Assembly: GCA_963814805.1 (NCBI GenBank)
Contig: CAWFER010000033.1
Location: 372,001-436,000, forward strand
Reading direction: 5' to 3'
Source of the DNA: AP-15 sp963814805
Lineage (GTDB): Bacteria; Pseudomonadota; Alphaproteobacteria; ATCC43930; CGMCC-115725
Length of the DNA stretch: 64,000 bases
Positions 55,509 through 64,000 of the stretch are shown one piece after another (positions within the stretch are counted from its first letter, which is position 1; each line of letters begins with the position of its first letter). The notes below the pieces were generated by a model. It was not told the origin of the DNA and did not search any database. It was given only the letters and a program-made list of their open reading frames with translations. The translations under genes and the position numbers were made by a program.

Positions 55509-55599
55509 CCAAATGCCTGCCGAATTGCGCGCAAAAACTTCAGTTTTGCCAACAGCTTGTAAACGATTTTTTAACGTTTGCCGGCGACCCTGCCGCACA

Positions 55600-55643
55600 T
55601 GAGACAGTTGCCTTGTGTCCTGGTGAGACAGTCGTGCGAGACG
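55600..55643 (-). promoter_or_regulatory. Candidate enhancer sites (paired GAGACA motif) of the amyloid gene
   Basis: Plus strand: GAGACA-N7-TGTGTC at 55601-55619 (near-palindrome) and a second GAGACA at 55625-55630 followed by another GAGACG at 55638-55643. The two GAGACA starts are 24 bases apart. The block is about 90-135 bases upstream of the sigma-54 promoter, a normal distance for an enhancer-binding protein. The same kind of pair recurs upstream of both PEP-CTERM genes. Confidence 0.6.
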
Positions 55644-55753
55644 GCCGTCGCGATATGCCGGAACGGTTTCGGCGACCGCAATCCGCGCCAGGGCCGCGGC
55701 GCTGCGGCGGCCAGGCAGGCCGGCTGCGGCCATGGCGACGGCGCGGCCGCGCT

Positions 55754-56880
<1,127 letters not shown>

Positions 56881-57052
56881 CAACGCCCCCAATCTGAAAA
56901 CCGGCTGGCCGGCGTGCCGAACCGAACCGGTCGCGTCACGCGCCGGCCGTGGCCGGTGACGGCGATTTTCGATCCGAGGCCGGCCACGACCGGGCAATTC
57001 CGGACGACGGCGATCATTCGCGAACGCTCTATAGTTTGTTCGCATCTACCGA

Positions 57053-57068
57053 TGCAAGTCGCGCGCCA
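57053..57068 (-). promoter_or_regulatory. Sigma-54 promoter of the regulator gene
   Basis: Minus strand reads TGGCGCGCGACTTGCA, with GG and GC ten bases apart. It would place the transcription start near 57,041, so translation must start downstream; that supports ATG 56880 for the regulator, leaving a leader of about 160 bases. Suggests autoregulation or control by another sigma-54 activator. Confidence 0.7.
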
Positions 57069-57272
57069 TTGGGATTATAACAACTGAATCAATCAGATAA
57101 TCAGAAAGCAAAAAGTTAAAAGCAAAAAAGTGTCAATTCCGCCGACGGTGAACCCCGGATCGCGGACCATCTATTGCCGCGTTAAATATGGTTAAGAAGG
57201 ATCGTTGGTTCGGCCAAAGTACCCTAAGTCAATGAGATAAGACTATCCGGGCGTCTCACGTCGCGACCCATT

Positions 57273-57325
57273 GTAAAATTTTCCGACAGTTTTGCCCCCC
57301 GTTGGGGCGTAAAAATTTCCGACAG
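57273..57325. repeat. Two direct copies of GTAAAAWTTTCCGACAG
   Basis: 17-base copies at 57273-57289 and 57309-57325, one mismatch, start-to-start distance 36 bases. They sit in an AT-rich intergenic stretch about 205-270 bases upstream of the regulator's sigma-54 promoter and 16 bases from the end of the sulfotransferase gene. Their regular spacing and closeness to a sigma-54 promoter make them candidate activator sites, distinct from the GAGACA sites. Nearby, TGAGA and TCTCA (57233-57258) form a looser inverted repeat. Confidence 0.6.
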
Positions 57326-57340
57326 GCGGCGGAACGCGGC

Positions 57341-59401
57341 TCAAGCTGGCGATAACGGGCCAAATACCTGCAGCGGTCGGTCGTCAACGGTGGGGAGATC
57401 CCGCTCCGGCGGCCGGCCCGGCGCCCGCTCCGCGTCGTCGTCAGGCAGCAGCGCGCGCAGTTCGCCGAGGAACGGGGCATAGTTGCGCCACCGGCCGACC
57501 GAGGTCGCGTAGACCGGCTGACGCGCCTGCCACAGGCTGGCGGTGCTCAGCGGACGCTCGTTGCGTTCCGGCTTGAGACAGCAATCGCGCCACTCCAGAC
57601 CACTGAACGCGATCAGACGCCGGGTCACCGCCTCGCGGTCGGAGATCAACTCCTCGTACGCGATCTCGAGAAAGCATTCGGGCGGCAGCACCGCGCGCCA
57701 ATGGTCCATCAGCCCGGCATATTCCCGATAGGCGGCGACGAGATCCGCCTTGTCGTTGGCAAAGCCGATCACCTGCTTGAAGTGTGTAAAGTAGATCGAC
57801 AGGCAGGTGTCGACCGGATGCCGGCGGCACTGGATGATGCGCGCCCGCGGCAGCAACAGATGAATGAGGCCCAGGCAGAGCACGTTGAACGGCAGCTTGT
57901 CGGTGACCCGGGCGGCCCCAGGGGCAATGCGGCGTAGCTGCGCGAGATATTCGCCGGCCAGCTCGTGCGCCGCCGGGGCGGACAGATAGCGCGCCTCGGC
58001 GATCGCGCGGGAATTAGCGCGCTTGATCCAGAACCCCAATTCTCCGCCGGCGCCAACAAGCGGGTGACTGGAGATGATTTGCTCGACCAGGGTAGTGCCG
58101 GAGCGGGGCAGCCCGACGATCAGCAGCGGGGTCTCCTCGTCCCGCCCGAACGCCGCGTGCGCCGCGAAGAACCCCGGGGTGAAGCGCCGCACCAGCCGGT
58201 CGACATCGGCCCGGAACGCCGCCGCATCGAAATTTGCCTCGCCGCCCCTGATCCGGTTGGCGCTATCGAAATGACGCATCGCCGCCGCGTACTCGCCCAG
58301 ATCGTCGAGCAGCTTGCCGATGGCGAAATGCAGCAGCAGCCGGCCCTCGTCGTCGAGGCGGTCGTCGACGAGGGTGTTCCGCATCCGCGCCAGCCGCGGA
58401 CGGTCGGCCTCGCTGCACCTTTTCGTCGCGACCGCGGTGAAATGAGCCGCAACCTGCAACGGGTTCAGCTCGAGCGCGCGATCGAACGCCCGTGCGGCCT
58501 CGCCAAAACGGCCTTGGCGGACGAGGACGTCGCCGAGAAATTTTGTCAAGGCGTCGCTGTGCGGATGCCGGGCCAGGGCATGGCGCAGCTCGATCTCCGC
58601 CTGCGCAAAATCCTGGCTCAACATCAAGGCTTTGGCGAGATTCAGCCGGCCCGGTTCAGAAATCCGGGTCGCTTTCCGCCGCATGATGAAAGCACTGCGC
58701 GGCGTCCTCGTCGTCGCCCGAAAGCTCGAGGAGATCGCCCAACGCGGCCTGCGCCCCGGCCGATTGCGGGTCGAGCGCGACGGCCCGACGGTAGGCTGCG
58801 GTCGCCTCGCCATTGAGGCCCTGCCGACGCAGCGCCAGGCCGAGATCGCGGCACGCCGCCGCGTCGTCTCGCAAGCCGGTCGCCAGGCGCAGGCTCGCGA
58901 CCGCCTCGGCGAGGCGGTCGAGGCGCAACAGCAATTGGCCGAGCGCGCAGTGCGCAGCGGCATCCCCCGGATCGAGCCGGATGGCGCGGCGAAGGGCGGA
59001 GAGCGCGGCCGGCAGCCGGTCCGCCTCGACCAGCGACATGCCGCGCTCGCGGACCGCCGGGCGGCGGCGCGCTGGTCGGCGGTGACGCCATTGCCGCCAC
59101 CGGTCGCCCGCGCCGCCAGGATCGACGCGGCGGGCAATGCCGATTGTCGGCTCAGGTATGCCTCGGCGCTCTGACGCAGCCCGGCTACTTCGGTCAGCGG
59201 GCCGAGGCTGACGCCGTGCTGGCCCGGACCGGTCGCCAGCTCCGGCCGTGGAAACAAGATTGAAGCCTGCGGCTTCGCCGTGTCGGCGCGAGCAGCGGCG
59301 GCAGCGCAACACAGCTTGAATTTGCGGCCGCTGCCGCAGGAGCAGGGATCATTGCGCCGCGGGCGAACTTCCGCCGGGGCGGACGCTGGGCGACCGCTCA
59401 C
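57341..59401 (-). CDS. SEC-C / TPR / sulfotransferase protein, frameshifted
   Basis: 686 codons, ATG 59399-59401. Begins with a SEC-C zinc-binding motif RRNDPCSCGSGRKFKLCC. After a shift (~59,085) the middle reads as TPR repeats in another frame (LAALSALRRAIRLDPGDAAA-H-type; AYRRAVALDPQSAGAQAALG), returning to the first frame near 58,660 with AFDRALELNPLQVAAHFTAV. C-terminal sulfotransferase domain: LLIVGLPRSGTTLVEQIISS (PAPS-binding 5' motif) and IIQCRRHPVDTCLSIYFTHF (3' motif). So a PAPS-dependent sulfotransferase with a TPR platform. Gene is on the same strand as, and directly upstream of, the regulator. Target unknown; polysaccharide or protein sulfation is inference. Confidence 0.8.
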   Translation of the reverse strand: MSGRPASAPAEVRPRRNDPCSCGSGRKFKLCCAAAAARADTAKPQASILFPRPELATGPGQHGVSLGPLTEVAGLRQSAEAYLSRQSALPAASILAARATGGGNGVTADQRAAARRSASAACRWSRRTGCRPRSPPFAAPSGSIRGMPLRTARSANCCCASTASPRRSRACAWRPACETTRRRAAISAWRCVGRASMARRPQPTVGPSRSTRNRPGRRPRWAISSSFRATTRTPRSAFIMRRKATRISEPGRLNLAKALMLSQDFAQAEIELRHALARHPHSDALTKFLGDVLVRQGRFGEAARAFDRALELNPLQVAAHFTAVATKRCSEADRPRLARMRNTLVDDRLDDEGRLLLHFAIGKLLDDLGEYAAAMRHFDSANRIRGGEANFDAAAFRADVDRLVRRFTPGFFAAHAAFGRDEETPLLIVGLPRSGTTLVEQIISSHPLVGAGGELGFWIKRANSRAIAEARYLSAPAAHELAGEYLAQLRRIAPGAARVTDKLPFNVLCLGLIHLLLPRARIIQCRRHPVDTCLSIYFTHFKQVIGFANDKADLVAAYREYAGLMDHWRAVLPPECFLEIAYEELISDREAVTRRLIAFSGLEWRDCCLKPERNERPLSTASLWQARQPVYATSVGRWRNYAPFLGELRALLPDDDAERAPGRPPERDLPTVDDRPLQVFGPLSPA

Positions 59402-59768
59402 GGTGCGGCCTCGGGCCGCGCCGACGACCGCAGCTCGCCGCGCCGCCCTTTAACGAAGTCGACCGGCATTGGCTGGGGGATGTCTCCCGCCCGACACGCC
59501 GATCGAACAAGCGACGATGCAGGCATTGTGGTTCAGGCTCACGGGATCTGGACGCAGCGGCGGCCCGTCGCGTCGACCCGACCGCCGAGCCCGTGCTAGC
59601 ACAGGCTCCAGGGAACCGCCACACCCCTCACGGCGAGGGCGCCGGGATTGCCGGATTTGGCGAGACGCCTTTGCCCTTGCGCACGCGGCCACATTGCCGG
59701 CGGCGGCGCTCTGAAACGGAACGGGCCGAGCCCGCCGGTGTACCGGCGCGGCCGCGTTCGAACCGCGC
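59402..59768. other. Intergenic region between sulfotransferase and PEP-CTERM genes
   Basis: 367 bases. Carries the 5' region of the sulfotransferase gene. I looked for a -24/-12 promoter and found none. No convincing gene or RNA seen. Confidence 0.4.
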
Positions 59769-60770
59769 TCAGCCGCGGCGGCGGCGGCGGATTGCGGCGA
59801 ACCCGGCGAGCGCGGAGCCGAGCACAGCCAGCGAACCCGGCTCCGGCATCGGCGTGGTGCAGACATTCGCGGCGCAATCGAAAAGATCATTATGTAGTTC
59901 GCCCGAGCCCAGCGAGCCATTACCCCCATAGCTCTCCGCGATCAGTGTGCCTTCGATCGGCGAGGTGTTAAAAACCTCGCTGTTTGTTGCGATGATTGAT
60001 GTCTCCCATCGATTACCACCCATTTCAACGTTCATTTCATTCCCGAAGTCGAAAATGGCGTTCTCTACGGGACTTAAAGGAAACCAGGTCTGGTTTGCTA
60101 TGAAGTTGCACGGGGTGGTAGGGCAAGTGACGTTGACGACGCCGGCGTCGGTCGAGGGAAGCCCTGTAGCAAAAGCACATGAGCTCACGGCTGTAGTCGA
60201 AAAACACAGGTTCGTGGTCGCGGCGTTGAGCTGGGTCGTGGTGAGATTCCACACCGCAACGCCGTTCGTCCCAGGAGTGGCGAGAAACACCCCGGTCGTT
60301 GGGTTGAAGGAGCTATTGTTCGCCAGGCTGGCGAGATTGGCCTGAAACCCGGTCAACGGCGTCCAGATGTCGTTGACAAAATTGTTGGCGAAGACGTGTC
60401 CGCTGCATGTCCCTGCGGGGCATGGATTGCCCAAGAACGAGCCGCTGTTCGAGCCGGCGACGAACACCACTCCATGCGGCTGGACTCCGCTCCAGGTGTT
60501 GTTGCCGAACACGTTGACATTGCCGAAATTGGGCGGCGGCGTAATCGCGCAGGCCGATCCGAAACAGGAGTCGAAAGGACCGCCACTACCGCCGAGGTTG
60601 CCGCCGATCAGCACATTGCCCTCGGTATCGCTGGTCGTGAAGAAATTATTCTCGACGATTGCGTTGAAGCTGCCTACCAGCGTCGAGATCGGTAGCGGGG
60701 CCGCCTCGGCGGCCGCTGTCCCTGCCAGGGTTGCGATCACGACGAGCAGCGCCGCAGTCAATTTGCGCAT
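59769..60770 (-). CDS. Choice-of-anchor A family PEP-CTERM protein
   Basis: 333 residues. ATG 60768-60770 with GGGAGG seven bases upstream. Signal peptide KLTAALLVVIATLAGTAAAE-A. The choice-of-anchor-A domain begins STLVGSFNAIVENNFFTTSD-TEGNVLIGGNLGGS and ends before a PEP-CTERM sorting signal: MPEPGSLAVLGSALAGFAAI followed by RRRRR. Such proteins are exported, cleaved by an exosortase and placed at the cell surface or in the extracellular polysaccharide. No exosortase is in the window. Its promoter is a sigma-54 type. Confidence 0.88.
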   Translation of the reverse strand: MRKLTAALLVVIATLAGTAAAEAAPLPISTLVGSFNAIVENNFFTTSDTEGNVLIGGNLGGSGGPFDSCFGSACAITPPPNFGNVNVFGNNTWSGVQPHGVVFVAGSNSGSFLGNPCPAGTCSGHVFANNFVNDIWTPLTGFQANLASLANNSSFNPTTGVFLATPGTNGVAVWNLTTTQLNAATTNLCFSTTAVSSCAFATGLPSTDAGVVNVTCPTTPCNFIANQTWFPLSPVENAIFDFGNEMNVEMGGNRWETSIIATNSEVFNTSPIEGTLIAESYGGNGSLGSGELHNDLFDCAANVCTTPMPEPGSLAVLGSALAGFAAIRRRRRG

Positions 60771-60805
60771 AGCGGCCTCCCTAGCGTGGACGATAATTTG
60801 ACGAG

Positions 60806-60821
60806 GCAATTATCGTGCCAA
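60806..60821 (-). promoter_or_regulatory. Sigma-54 promoter of the first PEP-CTERM gene
   Basis: Minus strand reads TTGGCACGATAATTGC, a perfect match to the consensus TGGCACG-N4-TTGC. About 36 bases before the ATG, giving a leader of roughly 24 bases. Confidence 0.9.
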
Positions 60822-60899
60822 ACCGCCACTTTCCTATTTACCAACAACCATCTTTGCCTGCAACGGGTTGCTGCGTTAGCGTTTTTATAGGTGTTCGAG

Positions 60900-60940
60900 C
60901 GAGACAACGGCAGTGGATAATGAGACGGTTGTCTTGTCAC
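60900..60940 (-). promoter_or_regulatory. Candidate enhancer sites of the first PEP-CTERM gene
   Basis: Plus strand GAGACA at 60901 and TGAGACGGTTGTCTTGTCAC at 60921-60940. The second is nearly identical to the amyloid site (TGAGACAGTTGCCTTGTG at 55600-55617). They lie about 80-120 bases upstream of the sigma-54 promoter. Confidence 0.6.
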
Positions 60941-61077
60941 GCAGCCGGCGCCGGCAATAGGCGTCCGGGCAGATGGCTCAGTAGGAAAGACGCTGCGCCC
61001 TGTCCGACATCCGCAAACGCGCTGCGGAAACGCCAGCCAGCCCGCCGGCCGGACGAGCCGGAACGCCTCCTCCGGGG

Positions 61078-62094
61078 TCAGGCGTGGCGGCGGCGGCGGA
61101 TCGCAGCCAGGGCGACCAGCGCCCCGCCGAGCACGGACAGCGAGCCGGGCTCCGGCACCCGCGCCGGCGCGTCACAGATGTTCGCGCCGCACGTGAAGCC
61201 GGATGCATGCGTTTCCGCCGACGCAGCATAGATGTCGGCAACCACGGTGCCGGCGACATCCACCGAACTGGTCACCGTCGCGTTGGGCGCCAGGATCGAT
61301 GCGTCCCAAAAACCGCCCCCGAGCGCCACGCTCTTCGCGTTCCCGAAATTGAAAATAACGTTCGGCAGCTCGGTTGCAGTGTTAAAAAGCGCCGACGACG
61401 ATTTCAAGTCGCCATTGACGTTGACGATGCCGACATCGTTTGACGCCAGGCCGGTAAAGCTCAAGCTGCTGCTTCCCAGATCCGCAGCGTTGATATCCCA
61501 GACTGCGACGCCATTGACCGCACTGGCCGCGAACACCCCGGTCGCCGCGGTGAACACGCTGTTGGCCTGGTTCGCAGTCAGCGTGGCCGAGAACGCGGTC
61601 ACCTGGGCCCAGATATCGGTCGCGAAGTTGTAGGGAAAGCTGTACCCGTGCAACACCGAAGAGGCGCCGTGGTTCGGGAAGGTCGAAGCGGCCTTCGACG
61701 GCAAGGTCGGGTTGCTGCCACCGATAAGCACGATCGAATTCAGGCCGACCGCGGGATTGCTGCCAGGGCCCGAGGAGGGCGCGCCAACCACATTGCCGAA
61801 TACGTTGACCTCACCGAGCCCGGCGACCGGTATCGGCAACGAAACCGTGTCGCCCAGATTGAGCCCGCCGGCGCTGAGCATCAGCTTGCTCGGACCGATC
61901 GGCGTCGCGCTTCCGAGGGTTCCGCCGATCAGCACCGGACCCTCGACGTCATTCGTGGCGACGAAGGTCTGGTCGGCGATCACGTTGAAGTCGCGGAACA
62001 GCGTCGAGACCGGGATCGCCGCCGCCTCGGCGCTCGCCGCACCGGCAAGCGTCGCGATCAGCGCCAACAGCCCGGTCCCCGTCCAGCTCCGCAT
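61078..62094 (-). CDS. Choice-of-anchor A family PEP-CTERM protein
   Basis: 338 residues. ATG 62092-62094 with AAGG upstream. Signal peptide TGLLALIATLAGAASAEAA, then VSTLFRDFNVIADQTFVATN-DVEGPVLIGGTLG, the choice-of-anchor-A opening, and a PEP-CTERM signal VPEPGSLSVLGGALVALAAI-RRRRHA at the end. A paralogue of the product at 59769-60770, arranged head to tail with it and separated by their shared-type regulatory region. Extracellular surface or matrix role expected for the family. Confidence 0.88.
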   Translation of the reverse strand: MRSWTGTGLLALIATLAGAASAEAAAIPVSTLFRDFNVIADQTFVATNDVEGPVLIGGTLGSATPIGPSKLMLSAGGLNLGDTVSLPIPVAGLGEVNVFGNVVGAPSSGPGSNPAVGLNSIVLIGGSNPTLPSKAASTFPNHGASSVLHGYSFPYNFATDIWAQVTAFSATLTANQANSVFTAATGVFAASAVNGVAVWDINAADLGSSSLSFTGLASNDVGIVNVNGDLKSSSALFNTATELPNVIFNFGNAKSVALGGGFWDASILAPNATVTSSVDVAGTVVADIYAASAETHASGFTCGANICDAPARVPEPGSLSVLGGALVALAAIRRRRHA

Positions 62095-62131
62095 GGAGTA
62101 CACCTTAACCCTTTGACGATCATCTGACGAC

Positions 62132-62147
62132 GCAACTTTCGTGCCGT
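62132..62147 (-). promoter_or_regulatory. Sigma-54 promoter of the second PEP-CTERM gene
   Basis: Minus strand reads ACGGCACGAAAGTTGC (GG and GC ten bases apart; the usual T before GG is C). About 40 bases before the ATG. Confidence 0.8.
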
Positions 62148-62225
62148 GATACCATGCGCTCGGTTACCGAGCAAGATCGATGGCATTCAATATGTTGGTG
62201 GCGGCGATTTTTAAATCCCCTCAAC

Positions 62226-62268
62226 TGAGACACTCGTAATGCTCAAAATGAGACAAGTCTTATGTCGC
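62226..62268 (-). promoter_or_regulatory. Candidate enhancer sites of the second PEP-CTERM gene
   Basis: Plus strand TGAGACACTCGTAATGCTC from 62226 and TGAGACAAGTCTTATGTC from 62249; GAGACA starts are 23 bases apart. About 80-120 bases upstream of the sigma-54 promoter. A possible IHF site ATTCAATATGTTG (62185-62197; consensus WATCAANNNNTTR with one difference) lies between. Confidence 0.6.
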
Positions 62269-62382
62269 GACGACCCCCGGCGGGTTCGGACCGCAGCTCG
62301 CGAAGTTCGGCGGGCGCCCTTCCGGACGGCCGCAGAGGGCCTCGGTCATCGGGCTTGACCGGCTTGGGGCACCGCACGCCGC

Positions 62383-63195
62383 TTAGGGGCCGGCGTTGGC
62401 GGCGATGAAATCCATGGTCGCCGCAGCGCAGGGTTCGGCGTGGGTGGCGGCGACGTGATAGGAATTGCCGGGCAAGACCCGCAAGGTCGAATTGGCGATC
62501 TGCCGCTGCCAGGCGCGGGTCTCGTCGACCGAGGCGAGCCCGCTGCCGTCAGTGGTGATGACCAGGGTCGGGCAGCGGATCTTCGGCAGATCGGCGCGGA
62601 TGTCGGCGCAGGCGATCGTCTTCATAAAGCCGATCTGGGTCGAGACCGCGGTGCGGCCCATGAACCGGATCCACCACTCGACCCCGTCCGCCGGGAAGGC
62701 GCTGCCGAGACGGCCGCCCATGGTCTGGCGCGCCCAGGCCTCGACCCCGTCACGCTCGAAAGCGACGTTCAACTCCGGAACCCGTTCGGCGGCGCCGACG
62801 CGCAACGGCGGCGGCGTCCCGACCACGGTCAAGGTCTTGACCCGCTCGGGCCGGCGCGCGGCCAAGGCGCGGGCGATGGTGCCGCCGATCTTGGCGCCGA
62901 CCAGGTGAAACCGGTCGATGCCGAGATGGTCGATTAACCGGACAAAATCGTCGATGATAATGTCGAGGGTCCACGGGAAATCGCGCGGCATCGGGGTCGA
63001 GGCGCCGAACCCGCGCATATCCGGGCGCACGACCCGGTATTTGCGGGCGAGCGCCGGGACCCAGCCGTACCACGCCGCCCCGCTTTCGGCGTTGCCGTGC
63101 AGCATCAGGATCGGTTGCGGCGAACTCCACGGGTCGGTGAAATCGTCGACCCGGTAATGCATGTCGAAATCCGGGGTCGGCCGAAATGTCGGCAT
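62383..63195 (-). CDS. Alpha/beta hydrolase with Lys at the nucleophile position
   Basis: 270 residues from ATG 63193-63195. Alpha/beta hydrolase fold: LMLHGNAESGAAWYGWVPAL (oxyanion HG), VVRPDMRGFGAST, FHLVGAKIGGTIARALAARR at the nucleophile elbow, Asp in VITTDGSGLASVDE and His in GNSYHVAATHAEP. The elbow is Gly-Ala-Lys-Ile-Gly, so Lys102 replaces the usual nucleophile Ser; a family member may still act differently or bind without hydrolysis. On the same strand as the N-acyl-D-amino-acid deacylase-like gene, about 140 bases downstream of it. Frame intact. Confidence 0.85.
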   Translation of the reverse strand: MPTFRPTPDFDMHYRVDDFTDPWSSPQPILMLHGNAESGAAWYGWVPALARKYRVVRPDMRGFGASTPMPRDFPWTLDIIIDDFVRLIDHLGIDRFHLVGAKIGGTIARALAARRPERVKTLTVVGTPPPLRVGAAERVPELNVAFERDGVEAWARQTMGGRLGSAFPADGVEWWIRFMGRTAVSTQIGFMKTIACADIRADLPKIRCPTLVITTDGSGLASVDETRAWQRQIANSTLRVLPGNSYHVAATHAEPCAAATMDFIAANAGP

Positions 63196-63251
63196 GGCGA
63201 TCCTCCGATGCAATGCCCAGCTCACCCTCACCCACCCGACCCTTCGGGCCG

Positions 63252-63308
63252 GGCCCCCTCTCCCGCAGTGCGGTAGAGGGGGCCGACCCCCGGATCTCAG
63301 TCCGGGGG
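63252..63308. repeat. Two adjacent GC-rich hairpins
   Basis: GGCCCCCTCT (63252-63261) pairs with AGAGGGGGCC (63275-63284), and CCCCCGGA (63287-63294) with TCCGGGGG (63301-63308). They lie between the amidohydrolase and alpha/beta hydrolase genes. The text around them is of the common proteobacterial intergenic-repeat type and could also terminate or stabilise the transcript. No U-tract seen. Confidence 0.65.
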
Positions 63309-63333
63309 AGACAGGCGAGGGGCGCCGCAGCAG

Positions 63334-64000
63334 TTAGGCGCGGATGCCCTGATAGTAGGTGTTGCGCAGCACCCGTCCGGGCAAGGCGCCGGTGTGCTTG
63401 CCGTCTTCGAGCAGGACCTCGCCCCTGACGATGGTCATGTGGATGCCCTCGGCCGGCTCCTTGATCCGCTTGGCGCCGGTCGGGAAGTCGTGCACCACCT
63501 CGAGCGGCAACGGCTTCACCGTATCGGGGTCGAAGATCACGATGTCGGCGACCATGCCCGGCCGCAACAGGCCGCGGTCGTAGAGCCCGAAGATCGAGGC
63601 GCTGTCGAACGTCAGCCGCCGCACCGCCTGCTCCAGGGTCATTGCCTGCTTGTCGCGCACCCATTCGGACAGCAGCCGGGTCGAGAAGCCAAAGCCGCTC
63701 TGGAACTGCACGTGCGCGCCGCCGTCGCTGAGCCCAATGATCGCGTTTGGATAGGTCAGAATCTGGGCGACCGCTTCGTCGTCGACATTGTTCTCGCCGT
63801 GCAGCCATTCGCTGTCGAGGTTCTCCTCGATCGCCAGGTCGAGGAAGGCGTCGATGACGCCCTTGCCCTGCATCTTGGCGATTTGCCCCAGGGTCTTGCC
63901 CTCGTACTGCTTGTTCTTCGGCAACACCGCATTCTGCAGCACCATGTAATCCCACCAGGTGGTGCAGATGCCGGGCGGCGGGGTGTCGACCTTGAACTCG
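63334..64000 (-). CDS. N-acyl-D-amino-acid deacylase-like amidohydrolase, C-terminal part
   Basis: C-terminal ~220 residues; the 5' end lies beyond the right edge. Reads leftward; landmarks include QNAVLPKNKQYEGKTLGQIA, YPNAIIGLSDGGAHVQFQSG (metal-binding His and Asp region), EQAVRRLTFDSASIFGLYDR-GLLRPGMVADIVIFDPDTV (the amidohydrolase C-terminal composite sandwich) and RNTYYQGIRA. Matches D-aminoacylase/N-acyl-D-amino-acid deacylase-type enzymes that remove acyl groups from D-amino acids. In-frame sequence continues to base 64000. Precedes the alpha/beta hydrolase on the same strand. Confidence 0.85.
   Translation of the reverse strand, partial: EFKVDTPPPGICTTWWDYMVLQNAVLPKNKQYEGKTLGQIAKMQGKGVIDAFLDLAIEENLDSEWLHGENNVDDEAVAQILTYPNAIIGLSDGGAHVQFQSGFGFSTRLLSEWVRDKQAMTLEQAVRRLTFDSASIFGLYDRGLLRPGMVADIVIFDPDTVKPLPLEVVHDFPTGAKRIKEPAEGIHMTIVRGEVLLEDGKHTGALPGRVLRNTYYQGIRA

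Overview
The window is about 64 kb of high-GC DNA from an alphaproteobacterium, probably Hyphomicrobiales or Rhodospirillales. Supporting signs are the neighbourhood thiE / epmA / efp / inositol monophosphatase / MotA-TolQ-ExbB-like / OmpA-like, the cox-type XdhC maturation genes, the AtzG-AtzE-type amidase pair and LLM flavoenzyme arrays. No rRNA, tRNA, IS element, prophage or CRISPR array was seen. Many genes, mostly at 1-13 kb, 24-27 kb and 55-59 kb, are split by single-base indels, some at homopolymers. I treat these as single genes with disrupted frames (probably sequencing errors).

Layout. 1-7 kb: partial MFS transporter, thiE, epmA-efp, then suhB-like, ExbB-like and OmpA-like genes. 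7-11.3 kb: a sensory locus read leftward, with an ABC-type binding protein, a Cache/HAMP histidine kinase and a receiver-cyclase. 11.5-15.7 kb: glycerol kinase, DUF5996 protein, cupin and a hydrolase-like lipoprotein. 15.7-24.2 kb: oxidative and catabolic enzymes (amidohydrolase, diiron ferritin-like oxygenase, CmcJ/NvfI-type oxidoreductase, truncated flavoprotein, ThDP enzyme, GMC oxidoreductase, DUF4331, DOPA-dioxygenase-like). 24.2-34.3 kb: a complete peptide-type ABC importer, divergent from an AtzG/AtzE-like amidase, an amidohydrolase and a PcaB/PurB-type lyase. 34.5-39.5 kb: a tightly coupled molybdoenzyme maturation operon (coxD, coxE, two XdhC proteins, MoeA-MocA fusion). 39.5-49.1 kb: a GT87 glycosyltransferase, two low-GC exported orphans, an amidohydrolase, a LysR regulator and four LLM oxidoreductases of two alternating types.

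49.4-62.1 kb is the most interesting part. It looks like a divergent Fap-like functional-amyloid locus: a coiled-coil plus beta-barrel FapF-like pore, a C39-like peptidase (FapD-like), small exported proteins and lipoproteins (one with a textbook double-glycine motif), and a Thr/Asn/Ser-rich repeat protein with a curlin/Fap-like C-terminus. Next come a sigma-54 enhancer-binding protein, a SEC-C/TPR/sulfotransferase protein and two choice-of-anchor-A PEP-CTERM proteins. The amyloid gene, both PEP-CTERM genes and the activator gene each have a near-consensus -24/-12 promoter. The first three also carry paired GAGACA-type sites about 80-130 bases further upstream. This suggests one sigma-54 regulon controlling an extracellular amyloid and matrix programme.

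62.4-64 kb: an alpha/beta hydrolase with Lys in place of the nucleophile Ser, and a partial N-acyl-D-amino-acid deacylase-like amidohydrolase running off the right edge.
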